A stretch of DNA of 64,000 bases from Candidatus Desulfofervidaceae bacterium (GTDB lineage Bacteria > Desulfobacterota > Desulfofervidia > Desulfofervidales > Desulfofervidaceae), in the NCBI GenBank assembly GCA_027038965.1, contig JALWFG010000015.1, positions 1 through 64,000 of the forward strand, in the 5' to 3' direction. This document shows, in pieces, positions 62,677 to 64,000 of the stretch. Below the pieces are notes generated by a model. It was given only the letters and a program-made list of their open reading frames with translations. It was not told where the DNA came from and ran no database searches. Positions within the stretch are counted from its first letter, which is position 1, and every line of letters starts with the position of its first letter. The translations under genes and the position numbers were made by a program.

Positions 62677-62973
62677 ATGCAAAGACATTTCTGTAAGGTG
62701 GGCGAAGGGTTTCTAGTATTGATAATTGTTCTGCTTGCTACCGGTTGTGCTCCAGGTCCCCCACCACCCATCCCGCCCGGCCTATTTAGCGCAGGCATTG
62801 GCTGGATAGTGGTCGGTCTGCTTATATGGGGTGCTATTTTGCTATGGAAAAATCCCAATTCTACGAAGCCGAATAAAACAGATCAACTGACTGAGACCCT
62901 AAATGCCATCAATGAGCGTCTCACTGCCCTTGAAGAAAAAATGAATCAGCTAGAAAAAAACAAAGAACAATAA
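62677..62973 (+). CDS. Small lipoprotein with transmembrane helix and coiled-coil tail
   Basis: A 98-residue protein: signal peptide with lipobox LLATGC (cysteine near residue 24), a proline-rich spacer (APGPPPPIPPG), a transmembrane helix (IGWIVVGLLIWGAILLW) and a charged coiled-coil tail (LTETLNAINERLTALEEKMNQLEKN). The ATG at 62677 follows AAGGAGG. It is probably controlled by the upstream two-component system. I do not recognise a family. Confidence 0.75.
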   Translation: MQRHFCKVGEGFLVLIIVLLATGCAPGPPPPIPPGLFSAGIGWIVVGLLIWGAILLWKNPNSTKPNKTDQLTETLNAINERLTALEEKMNQLEKNKEQ

Positions 62974-62986
62974 TAAGGAGGATGTC

Positions 62987-63655
62987 ATGAAAAAGGTTTT
63001 TCTTGTTTTTACCGTTATAACCCTTTCAATGCTTTTCTGTTTGGTGCCTTATTCCATGGCAGAGCAAAGCACTGTTCCACCACTGCTGGTACAGCAGCCT
63101 GTGGCTCAGCCCCTTCCTCCAGGAGTTTCGCCAGTAGGACCACCAGCACCAGGGACTCCACCAGGACCGCCAGTTCCCCCGCCTCCTCCTGGTCCAGGTA
63201 TTGGTCAAACTATTCCTGTACAAACATTGCTGAACAACCTATCCACTGCTGTTACCACAGTTCAGAAGATTGGTAGCCAGCTTACACCTGGAAAGGTGTG
63301 GACAACGCAGGGACCCACCGGAGAGATTGAAATAAAGGCAGGGATACTGTATCAGGGAAGTGTTGTGGCCGTTTTACATTTTAGCCCACTGGATGGCAGT
63401 GTGCTTCCCCTTGGCATACACCCTCGCATCTACCAAAACACCTGTCAAATCCAAGCAGTTAAGGCCCGATTAACGACTATCATACATGAATTGAAGATTT
63501 TACCTGCGGCCGAATTCAGGGAGCCAGAAGTCAGCTGGGCCTTTCCTATTGCACTTGGCAGCACGATCGTTGCCCATTTGAAAGTCTATTACGATGGCAT
63601 TCACATTGTTCCAGATTATCCGGCAAATCAGGAAATGAGATACTATGGTCAATAA
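62987..63655 (+). CDS. Secreted protein with proline-rich segment, unknown function
   Basis: A 222-residue protein: signal peptide (residues 1-25, ending SMA), then a proline/glycine-rich low-complexity stretch (roughly residues 38-75, PPGP-type repeats) and a compact C-terminal domain (residues 80-222) with no motif I recognise. It starts 14 bases after the lipoprotein with a GGAGG site and overlaps the next gene by 11 bases, so it belongs to the same regulated operon. It may be an envelope protein, which is inference. Confidence 0.7.
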   Translation: MKKVFLVFTVITLSMLFCLVPYSMAEQSTVPPLLVQQPVAQPLPPGVSPVGPPAPGTPPGPPVPPPPPGPGIGQTIPVQTLLNNLSTAVTTVQKIGSQLTPGKVWTTQGPTGEIEIKAGILYQGSVVAVLHFSPLDGSVLPLGIHPRIYQNTCQIQAVKARLTTIIHELKILPAAEFREPEVSWAFPIALGSTIVAHLKVYYDGIHIVPDYPANQEMRYYGQ

Positions 63656-64000
63656 CATCCAGTCTACCCTAAAGGGAAACCTTTTAACGGTTGTGCTGCT
63701 GGTAGCGGCATTGGGGCTGGCGTATGTCCTTCGTCAGCCCCTTTGCCTGTTTCCAGCTATGGTGGATCGGAAAACAATTTCCACCTTAAGCGGACTGTTA
63801 TTAATCACTACCGGGATTAAGGAAAGCGGCCTGTTTTATTTTTTTGCCTACCGGATTGCCCGGAAGATTGACAACGAACGCCTATTAGCGATGTTTCTTA
63901 TTTTCTTTGCCACCATACTCTCCATGTTCGTGACAAATAATATTGCCTTGTTCATCGTCGTCCCATTAACATTAACCCTGCAACAAATTGTTGAAAGCGA
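63645..64000 (+). CDS. ArsB/IT-superfamily-like permease, N-terminal part (runs off window)
   Basis: An open frame from the ATG at 63645 continues to the window edge, giving 118 residues. It contains hydrophobic helices (NLLTVVLLVAALGLAYVL; TISTLSGLLLITTGI) and the segment FVTNNIALFIVVPLTL, which resembles the TNN motif of ArsB/NhaD/citrate-type ion transporters. It overlaps the proline-rich gene by 11 bases. The ion transported cannot be deduced from this fragment. Confidence 0.7.
   Translation, partial: MVNNIQSTLKGNLLTVVLLVAALGLAYVLRQPLCLFPAMVDRKTISTLSGLLLITTGIKESGLFYFFAYRIARKIDNERLLAMFLIFFATILSMFVTNNIALFIVVPLTLTLQQIVES

Noticed and set aside
60414-64000. Prophage or integrative element at the right end
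   Set aside because: There is no integrase, phage structural gene, tRNA attachment site or flanking direct repeat. Only composition and content suggest transfer.
1-64000. CRISPR array or rRNA operon
   Set aside because: No regularly spaced repeats and no rRNA-like conserved segments were seen on either strand.

Overview
The window looks like chromosome of an anaerobic, probably thermophilic, diderm bacterium of the former Deltaproteobacteria (Desulfobacterota-like). This is an inference. It rests on an AT-rich coding background with very GC-rich stable RNAs, an outer-membrane toolkit (BamD, LolA, PilQ secretin, lipoproteins), a [NiFe] hydrogenase, SelB, futalosine-pathway menaquinone genes, the LL-diaminopimelate aminotransferase route to lysine, a DVU0298-like HEAT protein, and a GlrK-QseG-GlrR type two-component set. 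No species can be named from the sequence alone.

Layout. 0-3.5 kb: the end of an IS3-like element interrupts a GlrK-type sensor kinase, followed by its QseG-like lipoprotein and sigma-54 regulator and a convergent FeeM-like acyltransferase. 3.8-7.5 kb (minus strand): an orphan [NiFe] hydrogenase large subunit, a highly unusual tRNA, and selB. 7.5-11.5 kb: ruvX, yihY, bamD, trxA and a VWA-OmpA protein. 11.7-22 kb: a CbpA-like DnaJ, a HAD phosphatase, lolA-ftsK, a large PAS histidine kinase, rlmB, and rimM-khpA-rpsP-ffh. 22.4-29.4 kb: a TRAP transporter, a TraF-like beta-barrel protein, mqnB, a structured RNA region, mqnD and a heptose-epimerase-like gene. 29.4-36 kb: ribF, tRNA-Leu(CAG), a PurN-like formyltransferase and the pilMNOPQ operon. 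36-44.4 kb: lineage-type genes (HEAT, kinase-like, YkgJ, TPR, two metallo-beta-lactamase-fold proteins, a GIY-YIG protein), galU and an anion symporter. 44.6-53.6 kb: nfeD, lysA-dapF-dapA-dapB-dapL, folK, a YHS protein, a transaldolase, a lytic transglycosylase and pgsA. 53.7-60.1 kb: a frameshifted radC, an EamA transporter, Pit with a DUF47 partner, rplM-rpsI, argC and truA. 60.4-64 kb: a visibly GC-richer block with a two-component system, a lipoprotein, a proline-rich secreted protein and the start of a permease.

The most striking observation is the 93-nt minus-strand tRNA at 5741-5833, between the hydrogenase gene and selB. It has an 8-bp acceptor stem, a 4-nt D loop, a long variable arm and a 4-bp T stem with one bulged A, all selenocysteine-tRNA-like. 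Yet it carries anticodon GCA and discriminator U, the identity elements of cysteine tRNA. It matches my recollection of the published deltaproteobacterial class of 8/4 cysteine tRNAs that mimic tRNA-Sec. Its position in a putative hydrogenase-tRNA-selB transcription unit suggests a functional tie to SelB. The second is the roughly 200-nt structured RNA candidate between mqnB and mqnD, which ends in a hairpin that could compete with pairing to the mqnD ribosome-binding site.
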